DNA of 64,000 bases, taken from the NCBI RefSeq assembly GCF_013131805.1, contig NZ_JABJRC010000003.1, positions 558,001-622,000 on the forward strand. The letters are read 5' to 3'. The position numbers and the translations under genes were made by a program. Each line of letters opens with the position of its first letter. Positions within the stretch are counted from its first letter, which is position 1. The notes beneath the pieces were generated by a model. It was not told the DNA's origin and ran no database searches. It saw only the letters and a list, made by a program, of their open reading frames with translations. This stretch comes from Kribbella sandramycini. Lineage in GTDB: Bacteria > Actinomycetota > Actinomycetes > Propionibacteriales > Kribbellaceae. This document shows, piece after piece, positions 55,919 to 64,000 of the stretch.

Positions 55919-56809
55919 GTGAGCGGAACCGAGCGGGTGATGGTGTTCGGCGCGAGTGGCTTCCTCGGCGCCCGGATCTGCGCGCTGCTCGCCGAGCGAG
56001 GTGTCGAGTACCGGGGGCTGAGCCGCAGCCGGGGCGAACCGCATCTGCGCTGCGACCTGGCGACCATGCACTCCTACGCCCTGGAGACCCAGATCGGGAT
56101 GTACAAGCCGACTGTGGTCATCAACGCGGTCGGCGCGACTGTCGGCGAGCCGGCCGAGCTGGTCGCCGCCAATGTCACCGCGGTCGAGGCGCTGCTGACC
56201 GCCACCCGGGAGAACGCCGGGCACGCGCGGTTCGTCCAGCTCGGGTCCGCGGCCGAGTACGGCGGGGGCACGCACGGCGCCAGTCAGGCGGAGGGGTCCA
56301 CCCGGCGACCGGTCGGGCCGTACGGGCTGAGCAAACTCGCCGGCTCCGAGCTCGCCGTCCGGGCCCAGCGCAACGGCGGGGACGTCGTCGTGCTGCGCAT
56401 CTTCGATGTGATCGGCCCAGGAGCCCCGGCCACCACCGTCACCGGTCGGGTGATCGAGGATCTTCGGGATCGGCAGCAGATCGAGGTCGGCTCGCTCGAC
56501 GTCTGGCGGGATTTCATCGACGTCCGCGATGTCGCCGAAGCCGTCGTCGCCGTCGCGCTCACCGACGCCAAACTCCCCGCCGTCCTGAACGTCGGCACCG
56601 GCCGTGCCACCCTCGCCCGCGACGTCGCCGGCCAACTCTTCGAACTCAGCGGCCAACCGGCCCGGATCGTCGACGACCCCACCCACGACGGCGCCCTCGG
56701 CGACCCTTGGCAACAAGCCGACATCACCCTGATCGCCCACCACCTCGGCTGGTCCCCCAAGATCGCCCTCGACCAATCCCTCGCCGACGCCTGGGCGGAG
56801 CCCCGCTAG
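55919..56809 (+). CDS. NAD-dependent epimerase/dehydratase (extended SDR)
   Basis: 296 residues. The Rossmann motif VMVFGASGFLGARI is followed by LVAANVTAVEALLTATRENAGHARFVQLGSAAEYGG (catalytic S/T) and GPYGLSKLAGSELAV (Y-x-x-x-K). The substrate is probably a nucleotide sugar. Start choice is uncertain: GTG 55919 is chosen so that a short lead precedes the first beta strand, but GGAGGAG abuts it; GTG 55937 or ATG 55940 are alternatives. A long hairpin (55750-55833) lies in the upstream gap. Confidence 0.85.
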   Translation: MSGTERVMVFGASGFLGARICALLAERGVEYRGLSRSRGEPHLRCDLATMHSYALETQIGMYKPTVVINAVGATVGEPAELVAANVTAVEALLTATRENAGHARFVQLGSAAEYGGGTHGASQAEGSTRRPVGPYGLSKLAGSELAVRAQRNGGDVVVLRIFDVIGPGAPATTVTGRVIEDLRDRQQIEVGSLDVWRDFIDVRDVAEAVVAVALTDAKLPAVLNVGTGRATLARDVAGQLFELSGQPARIVDDPTHDGALGDPWQQADITLIAHHLGWSPKIALDQSLADAWAEPR

Positions 56810-56910
56810 CCAACCCGCTGCGCGGGGCGGGGGAAGGACGGGGGGTGGGGGACGAACACCGCCGTGTCCGGTGGAGTAGGCAGTCGACCGGTGGTGGCAC
56901 CACCAGCGTG

Positions 56911-57040
56911 GTCGCTCGGAGACATCGGGGCGGTCGCCCGGAGGGCAGGCCGGCGTGGTCGCCGGGAGGGGGTGGTGCGGGGGCGGGTCGCCCGGGGGCA
57001 GGGCTGGGTGGGTGCCCGGAGGGGAGGTTGGGGTGGTCGA
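56911..57040. repeat. Imperfect 22-29-bp G-rich repeats upstream of PP2C gene
   Basis: Units opening G(G)TCGCC(C/G)GG or GGTGCCCGG recur at 56911, 56933, 56958, 56987, 57012 and 57036. The plus strand is very G-rich with several runs of four or more G. The 56810-57082 gap holds no gene that I can support. Confidence 0.65.
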
Positions 57041-57082
57041 GAGCGCTGTTGGGGTGAACTGGGGGCCGGGGAGACTGGGTGG

Positions 57083-57838
57083 GTGGAGATTCGGTTCAGT
57101 TCGCAGGCGGCGCCGGATCGGGTGGGGGCGAACGAGGATCTGGTGGTGAGTGGGGCTGGGTTTGCGGTGGTGCTGGATGGGGCTACGCCGATGCCTGGGG
57201 TGGAGTCGGGGTGTCGGCATTCGGTGGCTTGGTTGGTGGGGCAGCTCGGGCGGTTTCTGGCACCGGGGTTGGTGACGGGCTCGGAGGCGTCGTTGGCCGA
57301 GCTGCTGGCGGAGGCGATCGAGGCGGTTGGGCGGGAGCACAGTGATACGTGCGATCTGGGGAACCCGGACAGTCCGTCGTCGACGGTAGCGATTGTGCGT
57401 GTGCAGTCCGAGGCTGTGGAGCATCTGGTGTTGGCTGACTCGCCGGTTGTGTATCGGGCACCCGCGGGTGAGGTGACTGTGCACAGCGACGAGCGGTTGG
57501 AGCGGTTGCCGGAGCGGACGGTGGAGAGCGTTCGGCGGTTGCGGAACGCACCTGGTGGTTTCTGGGTGGCCAGTACGAAGCCGGACGCGGCTTACGAGGC
57601 GGTGACCGGTACGACGGATCGCAGCGAGGTGGAAGCGATCGGTGTCTTGAGTGACGGCGCGTCCCGGTTCAGTGAGCAGTACGGGCACTCATGGGAGGAA
57701 CTGATGGCAGTGCTCACCAGCGAAGGCCCGTCGAGGCTGATCGACCGGGTGCGGGCGTACGACGCGGCTGCGCCGACCGTGCGGTGGAAGCGGTACGACG
57801 ACGCGACGGCCGTGCTCCTCTACGAGCTCGGCCGGTAG
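57083..57838 (+). CDS. PP2C-family protein phosphatase
   Basis: 251 residues. Metal-binding acids of the PP2C family are all visible: GANEDLVV, VVLDGATPM, LADSPVV, GVLSDGASRF and KRYDDATAVLLY. It is a compact stand-alone catalytic domain, likely cytoplasmic and acting on phospho-Ser/Thr proteins. GTG 57083 follows GGGGAG; the longer frame from 56864 runs through the G-rich repeats and has low-complexity sequence. It overlaps the convergent DUF4328 gene by 19 bp. Confidence 0.83.
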   Translation: MEIRFSSQAAPDRVGANEDLVVSGAGFAVVLDGATPMPGVESGCRHSVAWLVGQLGRFLAPGLVTGSEASLAELLAEAIEAVGREHSDTCDLGNPDSPSSTVAIVRVQSEAVEHLVLADSPVVYRAPAGEVTVHSDERLERLPERTVESVRRLRNAPGGFWVASTKPDAAYEAVTGTTDRSEVEAIGVLSDGASRFSEQYGHSWEELMAVLTSEGPSRLIDRVRAYDAAAPTVRWKRYDDATAVLLYELGR

Positions 57839-58683
57839 GAGGGGAAGTCCTGCCGCTGGCTGTACTGCGGCAGTTGCGCCGTCGCCGGCGGGACAGCCGA
57901 CCGGTCCTGCTGCCAGCGGCTCAGCTGCAGCATCAACAGCGCACCGGACACAGTCGCGACGACGAGCAGGACTGCGGCGACGCTGAACGCGATGTCGACG
58001 CCGAGCGCCACACCGACCATGAAGTCCTGCAGGCCGTAGAACTCGACCGACCCGGCCGCCTCCGACTCCTGGAACGAGGAGACCAGCCGGACGAAGTAGT
58101 AGATGAAGCCAGTGACGGCCGTGCCGGTGGCGAGCAGCAGAACGGTCCAGTAGCCGGCCCACGCCACCCACCAGCCGTACAGCAACGCGCGGATGCGCAC
58201 ACTGCCCGCCTCCTCCGGCGAAGGGGCGCTACCCGCGACGACGTCCTCGACGACCTGCAGTGGGTACCAGAACTGGACGATCGGGCAGAACCAGCTGCCG
58301 ATCGCCCAACCCGAGCTGCGCCGGTGCAGCGAGCGACCGGGGTTGAAGAAGTCGCTGTTCTCCCGCGCCATCCACAACCAGGCCAGGAACGCCACACCGG
58401 TCGCGATCTGCAGGTAGAACACGATGTTCAGCACGGCGCTCGCCCCGAAGATCGACCGGACGCCGCGGTCGATCTCCTCCTCCGACAGCATCAGATAGAT
58501 GAACCGCTTGACCTCGTCGTACGAGCGCCACATCAGCACCGACTGGAGGACGGTGCTCAGCGCGGTGAGCCCCATCAGCACGATGGCGATCACCGTCGGC
58601 CAGTGCAGCGACTTGTAGCGCGGCTGCACCTGGTACGGCGGCTGGTACGGCGGATAAGGCTGTGTCGGATACGGCTGGCTCAC
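57820..58683 (-). CDS. DUF4328 family membrane protein
   Basis: 287 residues: a Pro/Tyr/Gln-rich cytoplasmic N-terminus (QPYPTQPYPPYQPPYQVQ), then five to six membrane helices. The DUF4328 core is visible as AWLWMARENSDFFNPGRSLHRRSSGWAIGSWFCPIVQFWYPLQVVEDV. Function unknown. The 3' end overlaps the PP2C gene by 19 bp. Confidence 0.87.
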   Translation of the reverse strand: MSQPYPTQPYPPYQPPYQVQPRYKSLHWPTVIAIVLMGLTALSTVLQSVLMWRSYDEVKRFIYLMLSEEEIDRGVRSIFGASAVLNIVFYLQIATGVAFLAWLWMARENSDFFNPGRSLHRRSSGWAIGSWFCPIVQFWYPLQVVEDVVAGSAPSPEEAGSVRIRALLYGWWVAWAGYWTVLLLATGTAVTGFIYYFVRLVSSFQESEAAGSVEFYGLQDFMVGVALGVDIAFSVAAVLLVVATVSGALLMLQLSRWQQDRSAVPPATAQLPQYSQRQDFPSYRPSS

Positions 58684-58726
58684 TGGGCACCTCCCCGGGT
58701 CAACGGTATCCCGGGGTAGGGAGCGA

Positions 58727-60262
58727 TCAGACGGTCGCGAATGCTTCCCGGACGGCGGGCAGCGCCAGCTCGCGGTCAGCGGCCGACAGGCCGATCCGGG
58801 TCCGCCGGTCGAGGACGTCGTCCGCGTCGAGCGCGCCTTCGTGCCGGACGGCGAACAGCAGCTCCGCGAACGTCGTCCGCAGCCCAGGAGCGATCGGCTC
58901 GAGCCAGGACGCCGGCCCGTCGATCACCTGCGGCGCCTCGACGCCGTACCGCCGGACGAACCGCGTCGGCGCGGCAACCGCCGCCAGCCGGACCCGGTCG
59001 GCAGCACCCACCAGCGGGATCCGGTGCGTCAGGCACGGCCGCCGTGTGCTGAGCGTGGATTGCGCGAGCGCGGTGTCCAGCGCATCCTGGGCCATCCGTC
59101 GGTACGTCGTGAGCTTGCCGCCGACGATCGTGACCAGACCGTCCGGACCGGTGATGACCGCATGCCGCCGCGAGATGTCAGCCGTCTTGCCCGTGTGATG
59201 GCCGGTGTCGAGTAGCGGGCGCAGCCCGGCGTACGTGCCGAGCAGATCGGCCCGGGTCAACGGGACCTGTACCGCACGGTTGATGGTGTCCAGGAGGAAG
59301 TCGATCTCGGCATCCGTCGCTCGCGGTACGTCGCTGACCGGCCCAGGCGCGTCTTCATCGGTCAGACCGACGTACACCCGGTCATCAGGCGCCGGGATCG
59401 CCATCACGACTCGGCGCAACTGCCCGGGGACCGGCACGGTCAGCACGGCCGACAGCCCACCGAACGCGGACTGCGGGAAGACCAGATGCGTGCCGCGGCT
59501 GGGCCGCAGTTTGATCCCCTCCGCGACCTGCCCGGCCCAGATCCCCGCTGCGTTGATCACCACTGAGGCATCTACCTGCAGCCGCTGGCCGGTCAGCTGG
59601 TCGACCAGTACGGCGCCTTGCCCGGTCACCTCGGTCGCTGCGACCCGGGTGAGCACGCGAGCGCCGTACTGCGCCGCGGTCCGCGCGATCGCGATTACCA
59701 GCCGGGCATCGTCGTACAGCTGGCCGTCCCAGGTCAGGAAGCCGCCGCGCATCCCCTCTGGTCGCAGTGTCGGGGCGTAGCGCAGGATCTCGGCCGCGCC
59801 GACGCGACGGGAGCGCGGGAGGTAGTCGCCGCTGGTGCGTGCAAAGGTCCGCAGTACGTCGCCACCGAGGAAGGCGCCGCGAACCAGCGCCGCCTCCGAC
59901 GCCTTGGCCTGTGGCAGCCAGGGCGCGAGCTGTGGAACCGGATGCACCAGGTGCGGTGCGGTCGTCTTCATCAGGATGCCGCGCTCGACAGCACTCTCGT
60001 AGGCGATGCCGACATGACCGGAAGCCAGGTACCGCAGACCGCCGTGGACAAGCTTCGAACTCCACCGACTGGTCCCGAACGCCAGGTCGTGCTTCTCGAC
60101 CAGTGCGACAGTCAGACCACGCGCCGCGGCATCCAGCGCCACCCCGGCGCCGGTCACTCCCCCGCCGATCACGAGCACATCGACCTTGCCGGCCGTACTC
60201 AACCACTCCAGCTCGCGGGTACGGCGGGCCGCGTTCAGCGCCGCGTTGCCCAGGCTGATCAT
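58727..60262 (-). CDS. glpD: Glycerol-3-phosphate dehydrogenase (FAD)
   Basis: 511 residues. FAD-binding VDVLVIGGGVTGAGVALDAAARGLTVALVEKHDLAFGTSRWSSKLVHGGLRYL is the GlpD signature; the C-terminal helical cap ends ADRELALPAVREAFATV. It oxidises glycerol-3-phosphate to DHAP at the membrane and feeds the quinone pool. The TetR gene upstream overlaps its start by 4 bp, so they are one transcript, divergent from the alkyl-DHAP-synthase-like gene. Confidence 0.95.
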   Translation of the reverse strand: MISLGNAALNAARRTRELEWLSTAGKVDVLVIGGGVTGAGVALDAAARGLTVALVEKHDLAFGTSRWSSKLVHGGLRYLASGHVGIAYESAVERGILMKTTAPHLVHPVPQLAPWLPQAKASEAALVRGAFLGGDVLRTFARTSGDYLPRSRRVGAAEILRYAPTLRPEGMRGGFLTWDGQLYDDARLVIAIARTAAQYGARVLTRVAATEVTGQGAVLVDQLTGQRLQVDASVVINAAGIWAGQVAEGIKLRPSRGTHLVFPQSAFGGLSAVLTVPVPGQLRRVVMAIPAPDDRVYVGLTDEDAPGPVSDVPRATDAEIDFLLDTINRAVQVPLTRADLLGTYAGLRPLLDTGHHTGKTADISRRHAVITGPDGLVTIVGGKLTTYRRMAQDALDTALAQSTLSTRRPCLTHRIPLVGAADRVRLAAVAAPTRFVRRYGVEAPQVIDGPASWLEPIAPGLRTTFAELLFAVRHEGALDADDVLDRRTRIGLSAADRELALPAVREAFATV

Positions 60263-60882
60263 GGGACCAGGTACCTGGTGAGCATTTCGCGGAGCTCGGT
60301 GTCGAGGTGGACATACTCGTCCGCGTCGGCCATCACCGGGCCGGAAACCGCCGAGGCGAGTGAGATCAGGATGATCTGCCGGGCCAGCCAGACGTGGTCG
60401 CCGGCGCGGATCGAGCCGTCCCGCTGGCCGGCCTTGATGCCTTCTTCGACGAGCGCCAGGTGGGCGACCGTCGAGCTACCGCGCCGCTCGAGCAGGTACG
60501 GCGTGAGGAACTCCGGGTCGAGCTCGATGATCTTGCGCATCAGCGGGTGCACGCGCGTCCGCCCGACGACCTGGACGACCCCCTCGACGAGCCGGCTGCG
60601 GCCGTCGACGGCGTCCGGCTGGAAGGCCGAGACGAGCGCCGTCGTCCACTCCCGCGTCATCAGCGCGGCGACCACGGCCTGCACATTCGGCCAGCGGCGG
60701 TAGAGCGTCGCGCGGGAGACCTCGGCATGGCGGGCGATATCGGCCATCGTCATCCGGCGCATCCCGATCGCGAGTAACAGCTCGTACGCCGCGTCCAGGA
60801 TCCGCTCCTCGCCGATCGCATTCGCGGGGGTCGGACGGGAGCTGGTCTCGGAACCCGATTCGCTGCTACGCTGAGACATCAC
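60259..60882 (-). CDS. TetR-family regulator of glpD operon
   Basis: 207 residues; HTH at about 40-65 (MADIARHAEVSRATLYRRWPNVQAVVAALM). It is encoded first in the glpD unit and divergently from the FAD-linked oxidase, so it probably controls both. Start is GTG 60882 or ATG 60879, adjacent to the inverted repeat at 60871-60899. Confidence 0.9.
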   Translation of the reverse strand: MMSQRSSESGSETSSRPTPANAIGEERILDAAYELLLAIGMRRMTMADIARHAEVSRATLYRRWPNVQAVVAALMTREWTTALVSAFQPDAVDGRSRLVEGVVQVVGRTRVHPLMRKIIELDPEFLTPYLLERRGSSTVAHLALVEEGIKAGQRDGSIRAGDHVWLARQIILISLASAVSGPVMADADEYVHLDTELREMLTRYLVP

Positions 60883-60899
60883 ACGTCAGAGTGTATCAG
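60871..60899. promoter_or_regulatory. Candidate TetR operator before glpD operon
   Basis: CTGAgACA (60871-60878) and TGTaTCAG (60892-60899) form an inverted repeat with one mismatched position per arm, and inner ACAC/GTGT repeats lie between them. It covers the regulator's own start, as TetR operators often do. Tentative. Confidence 0.45.
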
Positions 60900-60996
60900 C
60901 GACTCCGACGTCCTGGGAACCGTCCTGGGCAGGTGGCATCAGGGGTGTCATCTGTCCAGGACGCTACCCCGGCGAACAAGTGATGGGGAGTCTGCG

Positions 60997-62535
60997 ATGA
61001 CCGAGTCCGACCTTGCGGTGGTGCAACTCACGCCTGGGCGCTGGGGTGACCCGACGCATCGGGCCGAGGTCCCGCCGGCGGCGCTGGCCGCTCTGCAGCA
61101 GCTCGGCGTTCACCGCCCGCCGCCCTCGGCCGAGCCGGTCGATCGCCCGGGCCCGACCGAAGCGCAGCTCGCCTTCCTGACGGCGGTGGTCGGCGTCGAG
61201 CACGTCGCGACCGACCTGGCCGCCCGCTGGGCGCACACCCGCGGCTACTCGACCCCTGACCTACTCCGGCACCGCTCCGGTGACACCACAGGCATGCCCG
61301 ACGCGGTCGTCTTCCCCGGCTCACACGACGAGATCCTGCAGTTGCTCGCCGGCTGCGCGGAGCGCGACCTCGCCGTCGTCCCCTACTCCGGCGGTACGTC
61401 GGTTGTCGGCGGCCTCGCCGCGTCCCGCCGTTTCGTCACCGTCGTCGATCTGCGCCGTCTCGATCAGCTGGTCGAGCTCGACGAGATCTCGCGGACGGCG
61501 ACCCTTCAGGCCGGTGTTCGCGGGCCGGCCGCGGAGGCGCTGCTCGCCGCGCGCGGCTACACCCTCGGCCATTTCCCGCAGTCCTACGAGGGCGCGAGTA
61601 TCGGCGGGTACGCCGCCGCCCGGTCGAGCGGTCAGGCCTCGGCCGGCTACGGCCGCTTCGACCAGATGGTCGTCGGTCTGACCCTGGCCACCCCGCGCGG
61701 CACGGTCCAGCTCGGGCGGGCGCCGATGTCCGCGGCAGGTCCGGATCTGCGTCAGCTCGTGCTCGGCTCGGAGGGCGCCTTCGGCGTCATCACTTCGGTC
61801 GTCGTCCGGGTCCGCCCGCGGCCGACCGAGCGACACTTCGAGGGCTGGCGGTTCGAGTCCTTCGACGCCGCGCTGACCGCCGTCCGCCGGCTTGCTCAGG
61901 ACGGGCCGCTGCCGACCGTGCTCCGGCTGTCCGATGAGGCCGAGACCGCGGTGAACCACCCGGCGTACGCCGGCAGCGCGCTGGTGATCATCGGCTTCGA
62001 CGGCCCGTACCAACCAGGGACTGCGGCTGTGCTGACCGAAGCCGGCGGTCAGAGCCTCGGCGCCGAGGTCGGCGACGCGTGGCGAACCGGTCGCTATCAA
62101 GCGCCCTACTTGCGGGACCCGCTGCTGGACGAAGGCGCGCTGGTCGAGACGCTCGAGACGGCGACGTTCTGGTCGCGTATCCCGGCGTTGAAGGCCGAGG
62201 TGACCGAGGCGTTGGTGAAATCGCTCAGCGACCAAGGCACGCCGCCCTTGGTGATGTGCCACGTCTCGCACGTCTACGAGACCGGCGCCTCGCTCTACTT
62301 CACCGTCGTCTGCGCGCAGCACGACCGGCCGGTAGAGCAATGGCAGACCGCGAAACAGCAAGCCAGCCAGGCGATCGCGGCCGCCGGTGGCACGATCTCG
62401 CACCACCACGGCGTCGGCGCCGATCATCGCGCCGCGTACGCCGCGGAGATCGGGCCGCTCGGCGTCGCGGCATTACAGGCGGTCAAGGATGTGCTCGACC
62501 CGGACGGCATCCTCAATCCGGGCATTCTGATCTGA
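60997..62535 (+). CDS. FAD-binding oxidase, alkyl-dihydroxyacetonephosphate-synthase-like
   Basis: 512 residues of the VAO/GlcD family. The FAD domain has VVPYSGGTSVVGGL and the substrate-facing HHHGVGADHRAAY histidine cluster near residue 470, both typical of alkyl-DHAP synthase (AGPS). In animals AGPS makes ether-lipid precursor; bacterial AGPS-like enzymes are frequently encoded beside GlpD, as here, and may act on glycerol-3-phosphate or ether lipids. The exact reaction is inferred. Confidence 0.85.
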   Translation: MTESDLAVVQLTPGRWGDPTHRAEVPPAALAALQQLGVHRPPPSAEPVDRPGPTEAQLAFLTAVVGVEHVATDLAARWAHTRGYSTPDLLRHRSGDTTGMPDAVVFPGSHDEILQLLAGCAERDLAVVPYSGGTSVVGGLAASRRFVTVVDLRRLDQLVELDEISRTATLQAGVRGPAAEALLAARGYTLGHFPQSYEGASIGGYAAARSSGQASAGYGRFDQMVVGLTLATPRGTVQLGRAPMSAAGPDLRQLVLGSEGAFGVITSVVVRVRPRPTERHFEGWRFESFDAALTAVRRLAQDGPLPTVLRLSDEAETAVNHPAYAGSALVIIGFDGPYQPGTAAVLTEAGGQSLGAEVGDAWRTGRYQAPYLRDPLLDEGALVETLETATFWSRIPALKAEVTEALVKSLSDQGTPPLVMCHVSHVYETGASLYFTVVCAQHDRPVEQWQTAKQQASQAIAAAGGTISHHHGVGADHRAAYAAEIGPLGVAALQAVKDVLDPDGILNPGILI

Positions 62536-62542
62536 CCCTTGA

Positions 62543-62560
62543 CCTCAAGTTCGCTTGAGG
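62543..62560 (+). promoter_or_regulatory. SoxR-type box upstream of SDR gene
   Basis: CCTCAAG-TTCG-CTTGAGG matches the enterobacterial SoxR operator CCTCAAGTTAACTTGAGG except at the two central bases. One flanking pair extends the palindrome (ACCTCAAG/CTTGAGGT, 62542-62561). TTGACC at 62539-62544 overlaps its left edge as the -35, which fits the elongated-spacer promoters of MerR-family activators. No soxR gene is in this window. Confidence 0.7.
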
Positions 62561-62576
62561 TATGACGGTAGTGCGC

Positions 62577-63296
62577 ATGACTCCCGAACCTGCCAACCGT
62601 CCTGTCGCTCTGATCACCGGCGCTTCCGCCGGTCTCGGCCTCGCCCTGGCCCACGGCCTCGCGGATCGCGGGTGGGCGCTGGTGATCGACGCCCGCGGCG
62701 CCGATGCCCTGAAGGAAGCCGCCGACGCGCTCGCCGACCGCACCGACGTCGTCCCGCTGGCCGGTGACATCACCGACCCCGAGCACCGCGCCGACCTGGC
62801 CGATGCGCTGATCGAGCTCGGCCGCGTCGACCTGCTGATCAACAACGCCAGCTACCTCGGCCCGAGCCCGCTGCAGAAGCTTGCGGACGCCGACCTCGAC
62901 GAACTCCGTCGTGTCCACGAGGTCAATGTGGTCGCGCCCATTGCGCTCACCCAGGCCGTGCTGCCGCAGCTCGCCGCATCGGCCGGGGTGGTGATCAACA
63001 TCAGCTCCGACGCCGCAGTCGAGGCGTACGAGGGCTGGGGCGGCTACGGCGCGACCAAAGCCGCCCTCGACCACGCGTCGCGAGTACTGGCCGAAGAGCA
63101 CCCCGCACTGGCGGTGTACGCCGTCGACCCAGGTGATCTGCGGACGGCGATGCACCAGGCTGCCTTCCCCGGTGAGGACATCTCGGACCGGCCCGAGCCG
63201 GCAACCGTCGTACCGGCGTTTCTGCGGCTGCTGGACCAGCGGCCGGCCAGCGGGCGCTATCGGGCCGCAGAGTTCGCTCCGGCGGTGACGTCATGA
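62577..63296 (+). CDS. Short-chain dehydrogenase/reductase
   Basis: 239 residues. Classical SDR motifs: VALITGASAGLGLALAHGLADRG (T-G-x3-G-x-G), LLINNASYLG (N-N-A-S), ISSDAAVEAYEGWGGYGATKAALDHAS (S, Y-x-x-x-K). The substrate is unknown. The start at ATG 62577 is preferred because the in-frame ATG at 62562 would fall inside the promoter of the SoxR box. It overlaps the following QueA-like gene by 4 bp. Confidence 0.88.
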   Translation: MTPEPANRPVALITGASAGLGLALAHGLADRGWALVIDARGADALKEAADALADRTDVVPLAGDITDPEHRADLADALIELGRVDLLINNASYLGPSPLQKLADADLDELRRVHEVNVVAPIALTQAVLPQLAASAGVVINISSDAAVEAYEGWGGYGATKAALDHASRVLAEEHPALAVYAVDPGDLRTAMHQAAFPGEDISDRPEPATVVPAFLRLLDQRPASGRYRAAEFAPAVTS

Positions 63297-64000
63297 CGAT
63301 CCATCCCCATACCCGTTTCGAGCTGCCCGATGCGCTGAACGCGACCGAACCGCCGGAGGCGCGCGGACTGGCGCGGGACCAGGTGAAGCTGTTGGTCGCG
63401 GAGGGGTCGACCGTCACACACACCAGGTTCGACAAGATCGGTCAGCACCTGCGACCGGGAGACCTCCTGTTGGTGAACACGTCCGCCACCCTGCCCGCCG
63501 CAGTGGATGGAACGTGGATCACCGGCGCCGGCGTCGCGCCAGTGGTCGTGCACTTCTCCACAGCCCTGGACGACGGCAACTGGGTCGTCGAACTGCGCAA
63601 CGGCGGCACACCGATGTTGGGCGGCACGTCAGGCGATCAGGTGGAGCTGCCGCGCGGGATCCTCACCCTGCTGGCGCCGTACCAGCGGGACTCCACCCGG
63701 CTGTGGATAGCGAAACCGCCAGTGCGGGATGTGGTCGGCTACCTGCAGCGCCACGGCCGACCGATCACCTACAGCTATGTGAATCGCCGGTGGCCGCTGG
63801 CGTCGTACCAGACCGTCTTCTCCAGAGATCCGGGCAGTGTGGAGATGCCGAGTGCCGGTAGGCCGTTCAGCTTCGAGCTGGTCAGTCAGCTCGCCGCACA
63901 GGGCGTACTGATCGCACCGATCACGCTGCACTGCGGTGTCTCATCGCTGGAGAGCCATGAACCGCCACTGCCCGAGCGGTACGACGTCCCGGCGCACACG
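63293..64000 (+). CDS. QueA-like S-adenosylmethionine:tRNA ribosyltransferase-isomerase, C-terminus off window
   Basis: 236 codons visible before the right edge. QueA-family motifs are present: FELPDALNATEPPEARGLARDQVKLLV, HLRPGDLLLVNTSATLPAA and, near the end, GVLIAPITLHCGVSSLESHEPPLPERY. Canonical QueA transfers the ribose of SAM to preQ1 in tRNA to make epoxyqueuosine. The visible TLHCGVSSLE differs from the usual TLHVGLGTF and most actinobacteria lack the other queuosine genes, so the substrate may not be tRNA. ATG 63293 overlaps the SDR stop. Confidence 0.8.
   Translation, partial: MTIHPHTRFELPDALNATEPPEARGLARDQVKLLVAEGSTVTHTRFDKIGQHLRPGDLLLVNTSATLPAAVDGTWITGAGVAPVVVHFSTALDDGNWVVELRNGGTPMLGGTSGDQVELPRGILTLLAPYQRDSTRLWIAKPPVRDVVGYLQRHGRPITYSYVNRRWPLASYQTVFSRDPGSVEMPSAGRPFSFELVSQLAAQGVLIAPITLHCGVSSLESHEPPLPERYDVPAHT

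Noticed and set aside
60904..60958. Repeated TCCTGGGAACCGTCCTGGG / TGTCCAGGACG as an operator
   Set aside because: Arms are short and unequal; no consistent symmetry, so not listed as a regulatory site.

Overview
This window is the chromosomal replication-origin neighbourhood of a high-GC actinomycete. The core order rsmG-jag-yidC-yidD-rnpA-rpmH (minus) / dnaA-dnaN-gnd-recF-dciA-gyrB-gyrA-DUF3566-tRNA-Ile-DLW39-tRNA-Ala (plus), with parAB and the murJ-sigM-trx-cwlM block on the left, is typical of Actinomycetota. A gnd gene between dnaN and recF, many GTG starts, and secreted GH30 and PhoD enzymes suggest a soil lineage such as Nocardioidaceae/Kribbella or a relative of streptomycetes. That placement is inference; no species was identified by search.

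Layout. 1-12 kb is accessory metabolism: a truncated acyl-CoA dehydrogenase facing a TetR gene across a 15-bp palindrome, an M81 peptidase, a LacI/GH30 glycosidase pair, PhoD phosphatase, small enzymes, and the CCA-adding enzyme. 12-22 kb is a cell-envelope block: a DUF6049 secreted protein, the lipid II flippase MurJ, a membrane pseudokinase, SigM and its zinc anti-sigma factor, TrxB, TrxA and a CwlM-like amidase. 22-29 kb holds PadR, membrane and acetyltransferase genes, an aminotransferase, a Ddl-like ATP-grasp enzyme, SURF1 and a methyltransferase. 29-34.7 kb is parB-parA-rsmG-jag-yidC-yidD-rnpA-rpmH. Perfect parS sites lie between parB and parA and inside the parA and rsmG coding regions. 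34.7-51.9 kb is oriC (DnaA boxes on both sides of dnaA) followed by the replication and gyrase genes, a conserved-looking membrane gene and an operon of three anchored proteins. 52-64 kb is accessory again: minisatellite DNA, an ECF sigma factor with two related secreted proteins, VanZ-like, pentapeptide-repeat, epimerase, PP2C and DUF4328 genes, then a glycerol/ether-lipid group (GlpD, TetR, alkyl-DHAP-synthase-like), an SDR behind a SoxR-type box, and a QueA-like gene cut by the right edge.

Most unusual points. (1) DnaA carries about 340 Pro/Gln-rich residues before its domain I. (2) Two long hairpins (41528-41602 and 55750-55833) have unrelated but individually perfect stems around a shared loop sequence, and one of them contains the dciA start codon. 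(3) A DnaA-box cluster lies at about 55.03-55.20 kb, away from oriC. (4) An ECF-sigma unit and an orphan paralogue share an upstream motif and an identical 33-bp 3' repeat. (5) A close match to the SoxR operator lies upstream of the SDR gene. (6) Several gaps hold unrelated short-period repeats (21, about 25, 30 and 36 bp).

Coordinates were read by eye. Start sites differing from the longest frame were chosen by ribosome-binding site, overlap and family alignment from memory; no database search was run.
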